A DNA stretch of 64,000 nt, from assembly GCA_040954595.2 (NCBI GenBank), contig CM082590.2, forward strand, positions 4,650,001 through 4,714,000, written 5' to 3'. Source of the DNA: Balanoglossus misakiensis. Its lineage: Eukaryota; Hemichordata. The notes below the pieces were generated by a model that saw only the letters and a program-made list of their open reading frames with translations, did not search any database and was not told the origin of the DNA. Both the position numbers and the translations under genes were made by a program. Within the stretch, counting starts at the first letter, position 1, and the number at the start of each line of letters is the position of its first letter. Shown here piece after piece: positions 34,599 through 48,458 of the stretch.

Positions 34599-36033
34599 TG
34601 TATTTCCCCATGTTTTAGGTCTCCATGTTGATTCACAATTTCATGTCAACAAGTTCACATTCTACCACCACATCACATCTACACATCAACTATCACTGTG
34701 ATAGAAGCTACCATTTTCAAGTTAAATATATACAGTCACCGCCAATTTACATACACCCATATATGGCTGAAATAGAGTATTTGCGGGTTCTAAATAACAT
34801 ATGGCGGCGCTCTTTTTTTCGCATGTGCCACCCACTGAAAATCCGTGATTGGCTAGATCTCAAGTTAACGTGGTAACTGTAGCTAAATTTCCATAGGTGA
34901 CCGTATACCTTCTCTACACGTACTGTTGACTGACACACACAATCCCCTAACTCTCAACACATACATACAAAGACCCAACCCACTCCACGTGTAGTCTCCA
35001 TGGCCATGCCACCTGGCCTGCAGGCGACCACATCCAAAAGCATACACACACACAATACATGTCAATTTTACATGAGGAGCGGCTCATGTACTTTATTCTA
35101 AACTTGAATGATATATAAACTGAAAATTTACCCCGCACCAAAACCCAGAGATAAAACCCTTTTTTCAGGATAAGGGGAAAAAACTCTGGGAAAGCGTAGG
35201 TAATTCACCAACTTTACAAAAAAATCTATCTCTAAATTCATGCCTCTTTGAAAACCCTACTTTCAAGTGAAGATGCTAATCTGTTACACAAAATAGCAGG
35301 TTCACAGAAAGAAAATGTTGGAAGTATTACAATACCAAGCAAAATTTGGTATTGTAGCTCTAAACTAAAACTGACAAAAATTAATATTTCATATCTGAAT
35401 GAATAAAGTGTTCTCAATAAATCATAATAGGTTTGGTGTTACACTGTTCTAAATGTAGAATTTACAATTAAAGGGCAACTACCTGTAATTTTTGGTACAG
35501 AATTGTTAATATTGACAAATGCATTCAATTGACTTGAATACAATTGTTAACAATAACAATGCTGATTATGCATACCAGAAATCGTGGTGCATACATAGAC
35601 CAAAATTACGTACTGAAAAATTTGTCAAATGTAACACATAGTGGACCTTAATGTCTATAAGAATAAATCTCAAACAATGTCAAGTGAACGTAAAATCTTA
35701 AATTTCATATTAAAATACAAAAAGAATAAAGTTATACTATTGAACACTGCACACAGCAGTTGAGTCTAAAGTGACTAATGTACTGGGGGCAATCCCAAAC
35801 AGAAAGGGTCATATAGTCATAAATATCCCCCCACCCTTATAAAGACCCCTTTCTCCTTGGGATGGCTCCTGTGATAAAATGAAACTGTGCTGGACTTGAA
35901 GAGATATACGCAGGAATCCTCATCAGTTACAGCCACTGCGAAGACTTCATTGATGATCCCCAAAAATTGGGGGGAAAATGTAGATGAATGTTGAAATCTT
36001 CACAAGCAAATTGAAAGTATTTTACTGTCAAAA
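34599..36033. other. AT-rich DNA, no gene recognised
   Basis: No repeat or exon identified. The inverted motifs CAATTGTTAAC and GTTAATATTGACAA near 35500 are short and likely chance. Confidence 0.4.
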
Positions 36034-37640
36034 AAGTGTAAATAATGTGTTGCCTGTAAGCCATGATGCATGATCTCCATGCCATTCAATTTATGAGCGA
36101 ATTTACTGATTTACTACCCTCCCCCCGAAATACAAACAAAACAATTATGAATATATGGCTTCTGCATACACATTATTTAGCAAATTAAAATCTTATCTGA
36201 TAAAGTCACTTGAAAATGTGAAAGACCCTCTTAAATTACGGAAAAAGAGGAATGTTCAAATGTAAAATAACTGAAAACTAAATGTGTATAAAATAGAGAA
36301 AACTTCTTGAAAAGAAGTATATCATTGTAAATAATGTGTTGCCTGTAAGCCATGATGCATGATCTCCATGCCATTCAATTAATGAGCGAATTTACTGATT
36401 TACTACCCTCCCCCCGAAATACAAACAAAACAATTATGAATTTATGGCTTCTGCAAACACATTATTTAGCAAATTAAAATCTTATCTGATAAAGTCACTT
36501 GAAAATGTGAAAGACCCTCTTAAATTAAGGAAAAAGAGGAATGTTCAAATGTAAAATAACTGAAAACTAAATGTGTATAAAATAGAGAAAACTTCTTAAA
36601 AAGAAGTATATCATTGTAAATAATGTGTTGCCTGTAAGCCATGATGCATGATCTCCATGCCATTCAATTTATGAGCAAATTTACTGATTTACTACCCTCC
36701 CCCCGAAATACAAACAAAACAATTATGAATTTATGGCTTCTGCAAACACATTATTTAGCAAATTAAAATCTTATCTGATAAAGTCACTTGAAAATGTGAA
36801 AGACCCTCTTAAATTAAGGGAAAAGAGGAATGTTCAAATGTAAAATAACTGAAAACTAAATGTGTATAAAATATAGAAAACTTCTTGAAAAGAAGTATAT
36901 CATTGTAAATAATGTGTTGCCTGTAAGCCATGATGCATGATCTCCATGCCATTCAATTTATGAGCAAATTTACTGATTTACTACCCTCCCCCCGAAATAC
37001 AAACAAAACAATTATGAATATATGGCTTCTGCAAACACATTATTTAGCAAATTAAAATCTTATCTGATAAAGTCACTTGAAAATGTGAAAGACCCTCTTA
37101 AATTGAGGAAAAAGAGGAATGTCAAAATGTAAAATAACTGAAAACTGAATGTGTATAAAACTTCTTAAACAGAAGTATATCATTGTAAATAATGTGTTGA
37201 CTGTAAGCCATGATGCATGATCTCCATGCCATTCAATTTATGAGCAAATTTACTGATTTACTACCCTCCCCCCGAAATACAAACAAAACAATTATGAATA
37301 TATGGCTTCTGCAAACACATTATTTAGCAAATTAAAATCTTATCTGATAAAGTCACTTGAAAATGTGAAAGACCCTCTTAAACTGAGGAAAAAGAGGAAT
37401 GTCAAAATGTAAAATAACTGAAAACTGAATGTGTATAAAACTTCTTAAACAGAAGTATATCATTGTAAATAATGTGTTGCCTGTAAGCCATGATGCATAA
37501 TCTCCATGCCATTCAATTTTTTAGCGAATTTACTGCCCCCCCCCCCAAAAAAAATACAATTAAAACGAAACAATTATGAATACATGGCTTCTGCAAACAC
37601 ATTATTTATGTATTTAAAAAGAAAAAAAAATCATCAAAAA
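36034..37640. repeat. Tandem repeat S2, 289/280-bp units
   Basis: TGCCTGTAAGCCATGATGCA recurs at 36051, 36340, 36629, 36918, 37198 (with a one-base change) and 37478. This gives periods of 289, 289, 289, 280 and 280. The last, partial unit is degenerate. The 280-bp units share a deletion near the TATAAAAC segment, so they form a subfamily at the right end. No coding potential. Confidence 0.95.
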
Positions 37641-37773
37641 TCAAAGCACTATAAACCTAGTAATCACACAATGCATATACATGCAACGATGCAAATGCAT
37701 TAAAAGTGTGATATAAAAATACTTAATTATGTCAAGTAAAGGCAAAATCATTAAGGTAATATTAAAGAACCTA

Positions 37774-37870
37774 CTTGTTCACTGAGTCTGTTGATTGGGG
37801 CCATCGTTGTGTGGGACTCGCTAGCAATGTGGGGAAAATCTATTGATTATCGACAGACTCAGTGGGCAAG
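37774..37870. mobile_element. Short foldback, 97 bp
   Basis: CACTGAGTCTGT at the left pairs perfectly with ACAGACTCAGTG at the right; CTTG and CAAG extend the arms. Confidence 0.65.
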
Positions 37871-38377
37871 ACGTGACCATAAAATAGATATACCAACATA
37901 TCGAACTGTTGAATACTACGCAAACAAACAAAAAACCCAACTAATGAACTGATCCCAGGAAACTACACTTGACTTGAAGGATCTATTGCAAGTTTTAGTG
38001 GACTTGAAGAATATATTGAAATATTTTTCTCATCATGAAATTAAGTTAGTCATGCTAAACTATGGTATTATAAAAACATATTGCAATTGAAACCTTCTCA
38101 TCTGTTATAGCCATTGGAAAAATTCATTAAAGACATACCCTAAAAAAATAGGAAAAAGAACACAGACAGATAATAAAATCCTAAAAATTTTAAAATGCAC
38201 ACACACATACATACCGTATTCTTTATTTATAATATGGGAAAGTACAACGGAGCAAGCGACAGACGCGCGAGCGCAAAAACATAAATTGCATGAAGACGGA
38301 CTGCAATCTTGGGATTCTTGGGATCTTGTAGAGAACCAGCTTCATCAGATGACCAAAAACATCCTAGGCGCGGAAAG
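37871..38377. other. Flank of the 91-bp satellite
   Basis: AT-rich, no gene. Bases 38300-38377 read as LQSWDSWDLVENQLHQMTKN in one plus-strand frame, which faintly resembles retroelement coding sequence but is too short to call. Confidence 0.35.
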
Positions 38378-41300
38378 AACACAACTACGGAAAACACAGA
38401 GGCCAGAATGTGACGAGAGAGTAGTCACAGACACCCAAAAATGTCGACAATTCGAATATGAATTCGAAAACACAACCACGGCAAACACAGAGGCCAGAAT
38501 GTGACGAGAGAGTAGTCACAGACACCCAAAAATGTCGACAATTCGAATAAGAATTCGAAAACACAATCACGGCAAACACAGAGGCCAGAATGTGACGAGA
38601 GAGTAGTCACAGACACCCAAAAATGTCGACAATTCGAATATGAATTCGAAAACACAACCACGGCAAACACAGAGGCCAGAATGTGACGAGAGAGTAGTCA
38701 CAGACACCCAAAAATGTCGACAATTCGAATATGAATTCGAAAACACAACCACGGCAAACACAGAGGCCAGAATGTGACGAGAGAGTAGTCACAGACACCC
38801 AAAAATGTCGACAATTCGAATAAGAATTCGAAAACACAACCACAGCAAACACAGAGGCCAGAATGTGACGAGAGAGTAGTCACAGACACCCAAAAATGTC
38901 GACAATTCGAATAAGAATTCGAAAACACAACCACGGCAAACACAGAGGCCAGAATGTGACGAGAGAGTAGTCACAGACACCCAAAAATGTCGACAATTCG
39001 AATAAGAATTCGAAAACACAACCACGGCAAACACAGAGGCCAGAATGTGACGAGAGAGTAGTCACAGACACCCAAAAATGTCGACAATTCGAATATGAAT
39101 TCGAAAACACAACCACGGCAAACACAGAGGCCACAATGTGACGAGAGAGTAGTCACAGACACCCAAAAATGTCGACAATTCGAATATGAATTCGAAAACA
39201 CAACCACGGCAAACACAGAGGCCAGAATGTGACGAGAGAGTAGTCACAGACACCCAAAAATGTCGACAGTTCGAATATGAATTCGAAAACACAACCACGG
39301 CAAACACAGAGGCCAGAATGTGACGAGAGAGTAGTCACAGACACCCAAAAATGTCGACAATTCGAATAAGAATTCGAAAACACAACCACGGCAAACACAG
39401 AGGCCAGAATGTGACGAGAGAGTAGTCACAGACACCCAAAAATGTCGACAATTCGAATAAGAATTCGAAAACACAACCACGGCAAACACAGAGGCCAGAA
39501 TGTGACGAGAGAGTAGTCACAGACACCCAAAAATGTCGACAATTCGAATAAGAATTCGAAAACACAACCACGGCAAACACAGAGGCCAGAATGTGACGAG
39601 AGAGTAGTCACAGACACCCAAAAATGTCGACAATTCGAATATGAATTCGAAAAACACAACTACGGCAAACACAGAGGCCAGAATGTGACGAGAGAGTAAT
39701 CACAGACACCCAAAAGTGTCGACAATTCGAATATGAATTCGAAAAACACAACTACGGCAAACACAGAGGCCAGAATGTGACGAGAGAGTAGTCACAGACA
39801 CCCAAAAATGTCGACAATTCGAATATGAATTCGAAAACACAACCACGGCAAACACAGAGGCCAGAATGTGACGAGAGAGTAGTCACAGACACCCAAAAAT
39901 GTCGACAATTCGAATATGAATTCGAAAAACACAACTACGGCAAACACAGAGGCCAGAATGTGACGAGAGAGTAGTCACAGACACCCAAAAATGTCGACAA
40001 TTCGAATAAGAATTCGAAAACACAACCACGGCAAACACAGAGGCCAGAATGTGACGAGAGAGTAGTCACAGACACCCAAAAATGTGGACAGTTCGAATAA
40101 GAATTCGAAAACACAACCACGGCAAACACAGAGGCCAGAATGTGACGAGAGAGTAGTCACAGACACCCAAAAATGTGTACAATTCGAATATGAATTCGAA
40201 AACACAACCACGGCAAACACAGAGGCCAGAATGTGACGAGAGAGTGGTCACAGACACCCAAAAATGTCGACAATTCGAATATGAATTCGAAAACACAACC
40301 ACGGCAAACACAGAGGCCAGAATGTGACGAGAGAGTAGTCACAGACACCCAAAAGTGTCGACAATTCGAATAAGAATTCGAAAACACAACCACGGCAAAC
40401 ACAGAGGCCAGAATGTGACGAGAGAGTAGTCACAGACACCCAAAAATGTCGACAGTTCGAATAAGAATTCGAAAACACAACCACGGCAAACACAGAGGCC
40501 AGAATGTGACGAGAGAGTAGTCACAGACACCCAAAAATGTGGACAGTTCGAATAAGAATTCGAAAACACAACCACGGCAAACACAGAGGCCAGAATGTGA
40601 CGAGAGAGTAGTCACAGACACCCAAAAATGTCGACAATTCGAATAAGAATTCGAAAACACAACTAGGCAAACACAGAGGCCAGAATGCGACGAGAGAGTA
40701 GTCACAGACACCCAAAAATGTGGACAGTTCGAATAAGAATTCGAAAACACAACCACGGCAAACACAGAGGCCAGAATGTGACGAGAGAGTAGTCACAGAC
40801 ACCCAAAAATGTCGACAATTCGAATAAGAATTCGAAAACACAACCACGGCAAACACAGAGGCCAGAATGTGACGAGAGAGTAGTCACAGACACCCAAAAA
40901 TGTCGACAATTCGAATAAGAATTCGAAAACACAACCACGGCAAACACAGAGGCCAGAATGTGACGAGAGAGTAGTCACAGACACCCAAAAATGTCGACAA
41001 TTCGAATATGAATTCGAAAACACAACCACGGCAAACACAGAGGCCACAATGTGAAGAGAGAGTAGTCACAGACACCCAAAAATGTCGACAATTCGAATAT
41101 GAATTCGAAAACACAACCACGGCAAACACAGAGGCCAGAATGTGACGAGAGAGTAGTCACAGACACCCAAAAATGTCGACAGTTCGAATATGAATTCGAA
41201 AACACAACCACGGCAAACACAGAGGCCAGAATGTGACGAGAGAGTAGTCACAGACACCCAAAAATGTCGACAATTCGAATAAGAATTCGAAAACACAACC

Positions 41301-44300
41301 ACGGCAAACACAGAGGCCAGAATGTGACGAGAGAGTAGTCACAGACACCCAAAAATGTCGACAATTCAAATAAGAATTCGAAAACACAACCACGGCAAAC
41401 ACAGAGGCCAGAATGTGACGAGAGAGTAGTCACAGACACCCAAAAATGTCGACAATTCGAATAAGAATTCGAAAACACAACCACGGCAAACACAGAGGCC
41501 AGAATGTGACGAGAGAGTAGTCACAGACACCCAAAAATGTCGACAATTCGAATATGAATTCGAAAAACACAACTACGGCAAACACAGAGGCCAGAATGTG
41601 ACGAGAGAGTAATCACAGACACCCAAAAGTGTCGACAATTCGAATATGAATTCGAAAAACACAACTACGGCAAACACAGAGGCCAGAATGTGACGAGAGA
41701 GTAGTCACAGACACCCAAAAATGTCGACAATTCGAATATGAATTCGAAAACACAACCACGGCAAACACAGAGGCCAGAATGTGACGAGAGAGTAGTCACA
41801 GACACCCAAAAGTGTCGACAATTCGAATAAGAATTCGAAAACACAACCACGGCAAACACAGAGGCCAGAATGTGACGAGAGAGTAGTCACAGACACCCAA
41901 AAATGTCGACAGTTCGAATAAGAATTCGAAAACACAACCACGGCAAACACAGAGGCCAGAATGTGACGAGAGAGTAGTCACAGACACCCAAAAATGTGGA
42001 CAGTTCGAATAAGAATTCGAAAACACAACCACGGCAAACACAGAGGCCAGAATGTGACGAGAGAGTAGTCACAGACACCCAAAAATGACGACAATTCGAA
42101 TAAGAATTCGAAAACACAACTAGGCAAACACAGAGGCCAGAATGCGACGAGAGAGTAGTCACAGACACCCAAAAATGTGGACAGTTCGAATAAGAATTCG
42201 AAAACACAACCACGGCAAACACAGAAGCCAGAATGTGACGAGAGAGTAGTCACAGACACCCAAAAATGTCGACAATTCGAATATGAATTCGAAAACACAA
42301 CCACGGCAAACACAGAGGCCAGAATGTGACGAGAGAGTAGTCACAGACACCCAAAAATGTCGACAATTCGAATAAGAATTCGAAAACACAACCACGGCAA
42401 ACACAGAGGCCAGAATGTGACGAGAGAGTAGTCACAGACACCCAAAAATGTCGACAATTCGAATAAGAATTCGAAAACACAACCACGGCAAACACAGAGG
42501 CCAGAATGTGACGAGAGAGTAGTCACAGACACCCAAAAATGTCGACAATTCGAATATGAATTCGAAAAACACAACTACGGCAAACACAGAGGCCAGAATG
42601 TGACGAGAGAGTAATCACAGACACCCAAAAGTGTCGACAATTCGAATATGAATTCGAAAAACACAACTACGGCAAACACAGAGGCCAGAATGTGACGAGA
42701 GAGTAGTCACAGACACCCAAAAATGTCGACAATTCGAATATGAATTCGAAAACACAACCACGGCAAACACAGAGGCCAGAATGTGACGAGAGAGTAGTCA
42801 CAGACACCAAAAAATGTCGACAGTTCGAATAAGAATTCGAAAACACAACCACGGCAAACACAGAGGCCAGAATGTGACGAGAGAGTAGTCACAGACACCC
42901 AAAAATGTGGACAGTTCGAATAAGAATTCGAAAACACAACCACGGCAAACACAGAGGCCAGAATGTGACGAGAGAGTAGTCACAGACACCCAAAAGTGTC
43001 GACAATTCGAATAAGAATTCGAAAACACAACCACGGCAAACACAGAGGCCACAATGTGACGAGAGAGTAGTCACAGACACCCAAAAGTGTCGACAATTCG
43101 AATAAGAATTCGAAAACACAACCACGGCAAACACAGACGCCAGAATGTGACGAGAGAGTAGTCACAGACACCCAAAAATGTCGACAGTTCGAATAAGAAT
43201 TCGAAAACACAACCACGGCAAACACAGAGGCCAGAATGTGACGAGAGAGCAGTCACAGACACCCAAAAATGTGGACAGTTCGAATAAGAATTCGAAAACA
43301 CAACCACTGCAAACACAGAGGCCAGAATGTGACGAGAGAGTAGTCACAGACACCCAAAAATGTCGACAATTCGAATAAGAATTCGAAAACACAACTAGGC
43401 AAACACAGAGGCCAGAATGCGACGAGAGAGTAGTCACAGACACCCAAAAATGTGGACAGTTCGAATAAGAATTCGAAAACACAACCACGGCAAACACAGA
43501 GGCCAGAATGTGACGAGAGAGTAGTCACAGACACCCAAAAATGTCGACAATTCGAATATGAATTCGAAAACACAACCACGGCAAACACAGAGGCCAGAAT
43601 GTGACGAGAGAGTAGTCACAGACACCCAAAAATGTCGACAATTCGAATAAGAATTCGAAAACACAACCACGGCAAACACAGAGGCCACAATGTGACGAGA
43701 GAGTAATCACAGACACCCAAAAATGTCGACAATTCGAATAAGAATTCGAAAACACAACCACGGCAAACACAGAGGCCAGAATGTGACGAGAGAGTAGTCA
43801 CAGACACCCAAAAATGTCGACAATTCAAATAAGAATTCGAAAACACAACCACGGCAAACACAGAGGCCAGAATGTGACGAGAGAGTAGTCACAGACACCC
43901 AAAAATGTCGACAATTCGAATAAGAATTCGAAAACACAACCACGGCAAACACAGAGGCCAGAATGTGACGAGAGAGTAGTCACAGACACCCAAAAATGTC
44001 GACAATTCGAATAAGAATTCGAAAACACAACCACGGCAAACACAGAGGCGAGAATGTGACGAGAGAGTAGTCACAGACACCCAAAAATGTCGACAATTCG
44101 AATAAGAATTCGAAAACACAACCACGGCAAACACAGAGGCCAGAATGTGACGAGAGAGTAGTCACAGACACCCAAAAATGTCGACACTTCGAATAAGAAT
44201 TCGAAAACACAACCACGGCAAACACAGAGGCCACAATGTGACGAGAGAGTAGTCACAGACACCCAAAAATGTGGACAATTCGAATATGAATTCGAAAACA

Positions 44301-45339
44301 CAACTAGGCAAACACAGAGGCCAGAATGTGACGAGAGAGTAGTCACAGACACCCAAAAATGTCGACAATTCGAATATGAATTCGAAAACACAACTAGGCA
44401 AACACAGAGGCCAGAATGTGACGAGAGAGTAATCACAGACACCCAAAAATGTCGACAATTTGAATATGAATTCGAAAACACAACTAGGCAAACACAGAGG
44501 CCAGAATGTGACGAGAGAGTAGTCACAGACACCCAAAAATGTCGACAATTCGAATATGAATTCGAAAACACAACCACGGCAAACACAGAGGCCAGAATGT
44601 GACCAGAGAGTAGTCACAGACACCCAAAAATGTCGACAATTCGAATAAGAATTCGAAAACACAACCACGGCAAACACAGAGGCCAGAATGTGACGAGAGA
44701 GTAGTCACAGACACCCAAAAATGTCGACAATTCGAATAAGAATTCGAAAACACAACCACGGCAAACACAGAGGCCAGAATGTGACGAGAGAGTAGTCACA
44801 GACACCCAAAAATGTCGACAATTCGAATATGAATTCGAAAACACAACCACGGCAAACACAGAGGCCAGAATGTGACGAGAGAGTAGTCACAGACACCCAA
44901 AAATGTCGACAATTCGAATAAGAATTCGAAAACACAACCACGGCAAACACAGAGGCCAGAATGTGACGAGAGAGTAGTCACAGACACCCAACAATGCTGA
45001 CAATTCGAATAAGAATTCGAAAACACAACCACGGCAAACACAGAGGCCAGAATGTGACGAGAGAGTAGTCACAGACACCCAAAAATGTGGACAATTCGAA
45101 TATGAATTCGAAAACACAACTAGGCAAACACAGAGGCCAGAATGTGACGAGAGAGTAGTCACAGACACCCAAAAATGTGGACAATTCGAATAAGAATTCG
45201 AAAACACAACCACAGCAAACACAGAGGCCAGAATGTGACGAGAGAGAAGTCACAGACACCCAAAAATGTCGACACTTCGAATAAGAATTCGAAAACACAA
45301 CCACGGCAAACACAGAGGCCAGAATGTGACGAGAGAGAA

Positions 45340-46510
45340 GTCACAGACGCCCAAAAATGTGGACAATTCGAATATGAATTCGAAAACACAACCACGGCAA
45401 ACACAGACGCCAGAATGTGACGAGAGAGTAGTCACAGACGCCCCAAAATGTGGACAATTCGAATAAGAATTCGAAAACACAACCACGGCAAACACAGAGG
45501 CCAGAATGTGACGAGAGAGTAGTCACAGACGCCCCAAAATGTCGACAATTCGAATAAGAATTCGAAAACACAACCACGGCAAACACAGACGCCAGAATGT
45601 GACGAGAGAGTAGTCACAGACGCCCCAAAATGTGGACAATTCGAATAAGAATTCGAAAACACAACCACGGCAAACACAGAGGCCAGAATGTGACGAGAGA
45701 GTAGTCACAGACGCCCCAAAATGTCGACAATTCGAATAAGAATTCGAAAACACAACCACGGCAAACACAGACGCCAGAATGTGACGAGAGAGTAGTCACA
45801 GACGCCCCAAAATGTCGACAATTCGAATAAGAATTCGAAAACACAACCACGGCAAACACAGACGCCAGAATGTGACGAGAGAGTAGTCACAGACGCCCCA
45901 AAATGTCGACAATTCGAATAAGAATTCGAAAACACAACCACGGCAAACACAGACGCCAGAATGTGACGAGAGAGTAGTCACAGACGCCCCAAAATGTGGA
46001 CAATTCGAATAAGAATTCGAAAACACAACCACGGCAAACACAGAGGCCAGAATGTGACGAGAGAGTAGTCACAGACGCCCCAAAATGTGGACAATTCGAA
46101 TAAGAATTCAAAAACACAACCACGGCAAACACAGAGGCCAGAATGTGACGAGAGAGTAGTCACAGACGCCCCAAAATGTCGACAATTCGAATAAGAATTC
46201 GAAAACACAACCACGGCAAACACAGACGCCAGAATGTGACGAGAGAGTAGTCACAGACGCCCCAAAATGTGGACAATTCGAATAAGAATTCGAAAACACA
46301 ACCACGGCAAACACAGAGGCCAGAATGTGACGAGAGAGTAGTCACAGACGCCCCAAAATGTCGACAATTCGAATAAGAATTCAAAAACACAACCACGGCA
46401 AACACAGACGCCAGAATGTGACGAGAGAGTAGTCACAGACGCCCCAAAATGTGGACAATTCGAATAAGAATTCGAAAACACAACCACGGCAAACACAGAG
46501 GCCAGAATGT
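45340..46510. repeat. Variant block within satellite S3
   Basis: Units here carry CGCCCCAAAATG instead of CACCCAAAAATG, many with ACGCC in place of AGGCC. The variants are rare elsewhere, apart from the 46.7-47.35-kb dimers, so the block looks locally homogenised. Confidence 0.85.
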
Positions 46511-46614
46511 GACGAGAGAGTAGTCACAGACACCCCAAAATGTCGACAATTCGAATAAGAATTCGAAAACACAACCACGGCAAACACAGAGGCCAGAATG
46601 TGACGAGAGAGTAG

Positions 46615-47400
46615 TCACAGACACCCAAAAATGTCGACAATTCGAATAAGAATTCGAAAACACAACCACGGCAAACACAGAGGCCAGAATGTGACGAGAG
46701 AGTAGTCACAGACGCCCCAAAATGTCGACAATTCGAATAAGAATTCGAAAACACAACTACGGCAAACACAGAGGCCAGAATGTGACGAGAGAGTAGTCAC
46801 AGACGCCCCAAAATGTCGACAATTCGAATAAGAATTCGAAAACACAACCACGGCAAACACAGAGGCCAGAATGACGAGAGAGTAGTCACAGACACCCAAA
46901 AATGTCGACAATTCGAATAAGAATTCAAAAACACAACCACGGCAAACACAGAGGCCAGAATGTGACGAGAGAGTAGTCACAGACGCCCCAAAATGTCGAC
47001 AATTCGAATAAGAATTCGAAAACACAACCACGGCAAACACAGAGGCCAGAATGACGAGAGAGTAGTCACAGACACCCAAAAATGTCGACAATTCGAATAA
47101 GAATTCGAAAACACAACCACGGCAAACACAGAGGCCAGAATGTGACGAGAGAGTAGTCACAGACGCCCCAAAATGTCGACAATTCGAATAAGAATTCGAA
47201 AACACAACCACGGCAAACACAGAGGCCAGAATGACGAGAGAGTAGTCACAGACACCCAAAAATGTCGACAATTCGAATATGAATTCGAAAACACAACCAC
47301 GGCAAACACAGAGGCCAGAATGTGACGAGAGAGTAGTCACAGACGCCCCAAAATGTCGACAATTCGAATAAGAATTCAAAAACACAACCACGGCAAACAC
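46615..47400. repeat. 180-bp dimer repeats within satellite S3
   Basis: An 89-bp variant lacking TG (AGAATGACGAG at about 46867, 47047 and 47227) alternates with a 91-bp unit carrying the CCCC variant. This gives a strict 180-bp period. As 180 is divisible by 3, one minus-strand frame stays open for 261 codons. Confidence 0.85.
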
Positions 47401-48248
47401 AGAGGCCAGAATGTGACGAGAGAGTAGTCACAGACACCCAAAAATGTCGACAATTCGAATAAGAATTCGAAAACACAACCACGGCAAACACAGAGGCCAC
47501 AATGTGACGAGAGAGTAGTCACAGACACCCAAAAATGTCGACAATTCGAATAAGAATTCGAAAACACAACCACGGCAAACACAGAGGCCAGAATGTGACG
47601 AGATAGTAGTCACAGACACCCAAAAATGTGGACAATTCGAATAAGAATTCGAAAACACAACCACGGCAAACACAGAGGCCAGAATGTGACGAGAGAGTAG
47701 TCACAGACACCCAAAAATGTGGACAATTCGAATAAGAATTCGAAAACACAACCACGGCAAACACAGAGGCCAGAATGTGACGAGAGAGTAGTCACAGACA
47801 CCCAAAAATGTCGACAATTCGAATATGAATTCGAAAACACAACCACGGCAAACACAGAGGCCAGAATGTGACGAGAGAGTAGTCACAGACACCCAAAAAT
47901 GTCGACAATTCGAATAAGAATTCGAAAACACAACCACGGCAAACACAGAGGCCAGAATGTGACGAGAGAGTAGTCACAGACACCCAAAAATGTCGACAAT
48001 TCGAATAAGAATTCGAAAACACAACCACGGCAAACACAGAGGCCAGAATGTGACGAGAGAGTAGTCACAGACACCCAAAATGTCGACAATTCGAATAGGA
48101 ATTCGAAAACACAACCACGGCAAACACAGAGGCCAGAATGTGACGAGAGAGTAGTCACAGACACCCAAAAATGTCGACAATTCGAATAGGAATTCGAAAA
48201 CACAACAGAGAGAGTACTCCGAGACATCCAAAAATTTTGAAAATATTC

Positions 48249-48377
48249 ATACATGCATACATACATACATACATACATACAGACAGACAGACATACAGAC
48301 AGACAGACAGACAGACATACATACATACATATATATACAATACATACATACATACATACATACATACATACATACAT

Positions 48378-48413
<36 letters not shown>

Positions 48414-48414
48414 G
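48249..48414. repeat. (CATA)n/(CAGA)n then (CA)n microsatellite
   Basis: CATA repeats with CAGACAGA interruptions run to about 48393, followed by about 20 bp of CA repeats. Confidence 0.95.
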
Positions 48415-48458
48415 GGTACATGCAAACATACAATGACACAAATAAATATATAAATAAA

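Larger units (their letters stand above)
38378..48248. repeat. Satellite S3, 91-bp unit, about 108 copies
   Basis: The unit carries, in order, ACACAGAGGCCAGAATGTGA, CGAGAGAGTAGTCACAGACA, CCCAAAAATGTCGACAATTC, GAATATGAATTCGAAAACAC and AACCACGGCAA. Most spacings are 91 bp; 89-, 90- and 92-bp variants occur. Each unit has two dyads: TGTGAC/GTCACA with a 9-nt spacer, and TTCGAAT/ATTCGAA with a 4-nt spacer. It also holds SalI-type and EcoRI-type palindromes. The final copy, after 48205, is decayed. Because 91 leaves remainder 1 modulo 3, minus-strand frames stay open for about 81 codons and restart every unit; they are artefacts. Confidence 0.97.

Noticed and set aside
38385-48425. Dozens of overlapping minus-strand frames of about 81-171 codons with Cys/Phe/Val-rich repeats
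   Set aside because: They come from a 91-bp satellite read in rotating frames. Start and stop positions recur every unit and all three frames are used, so there is no selection on any one frame.
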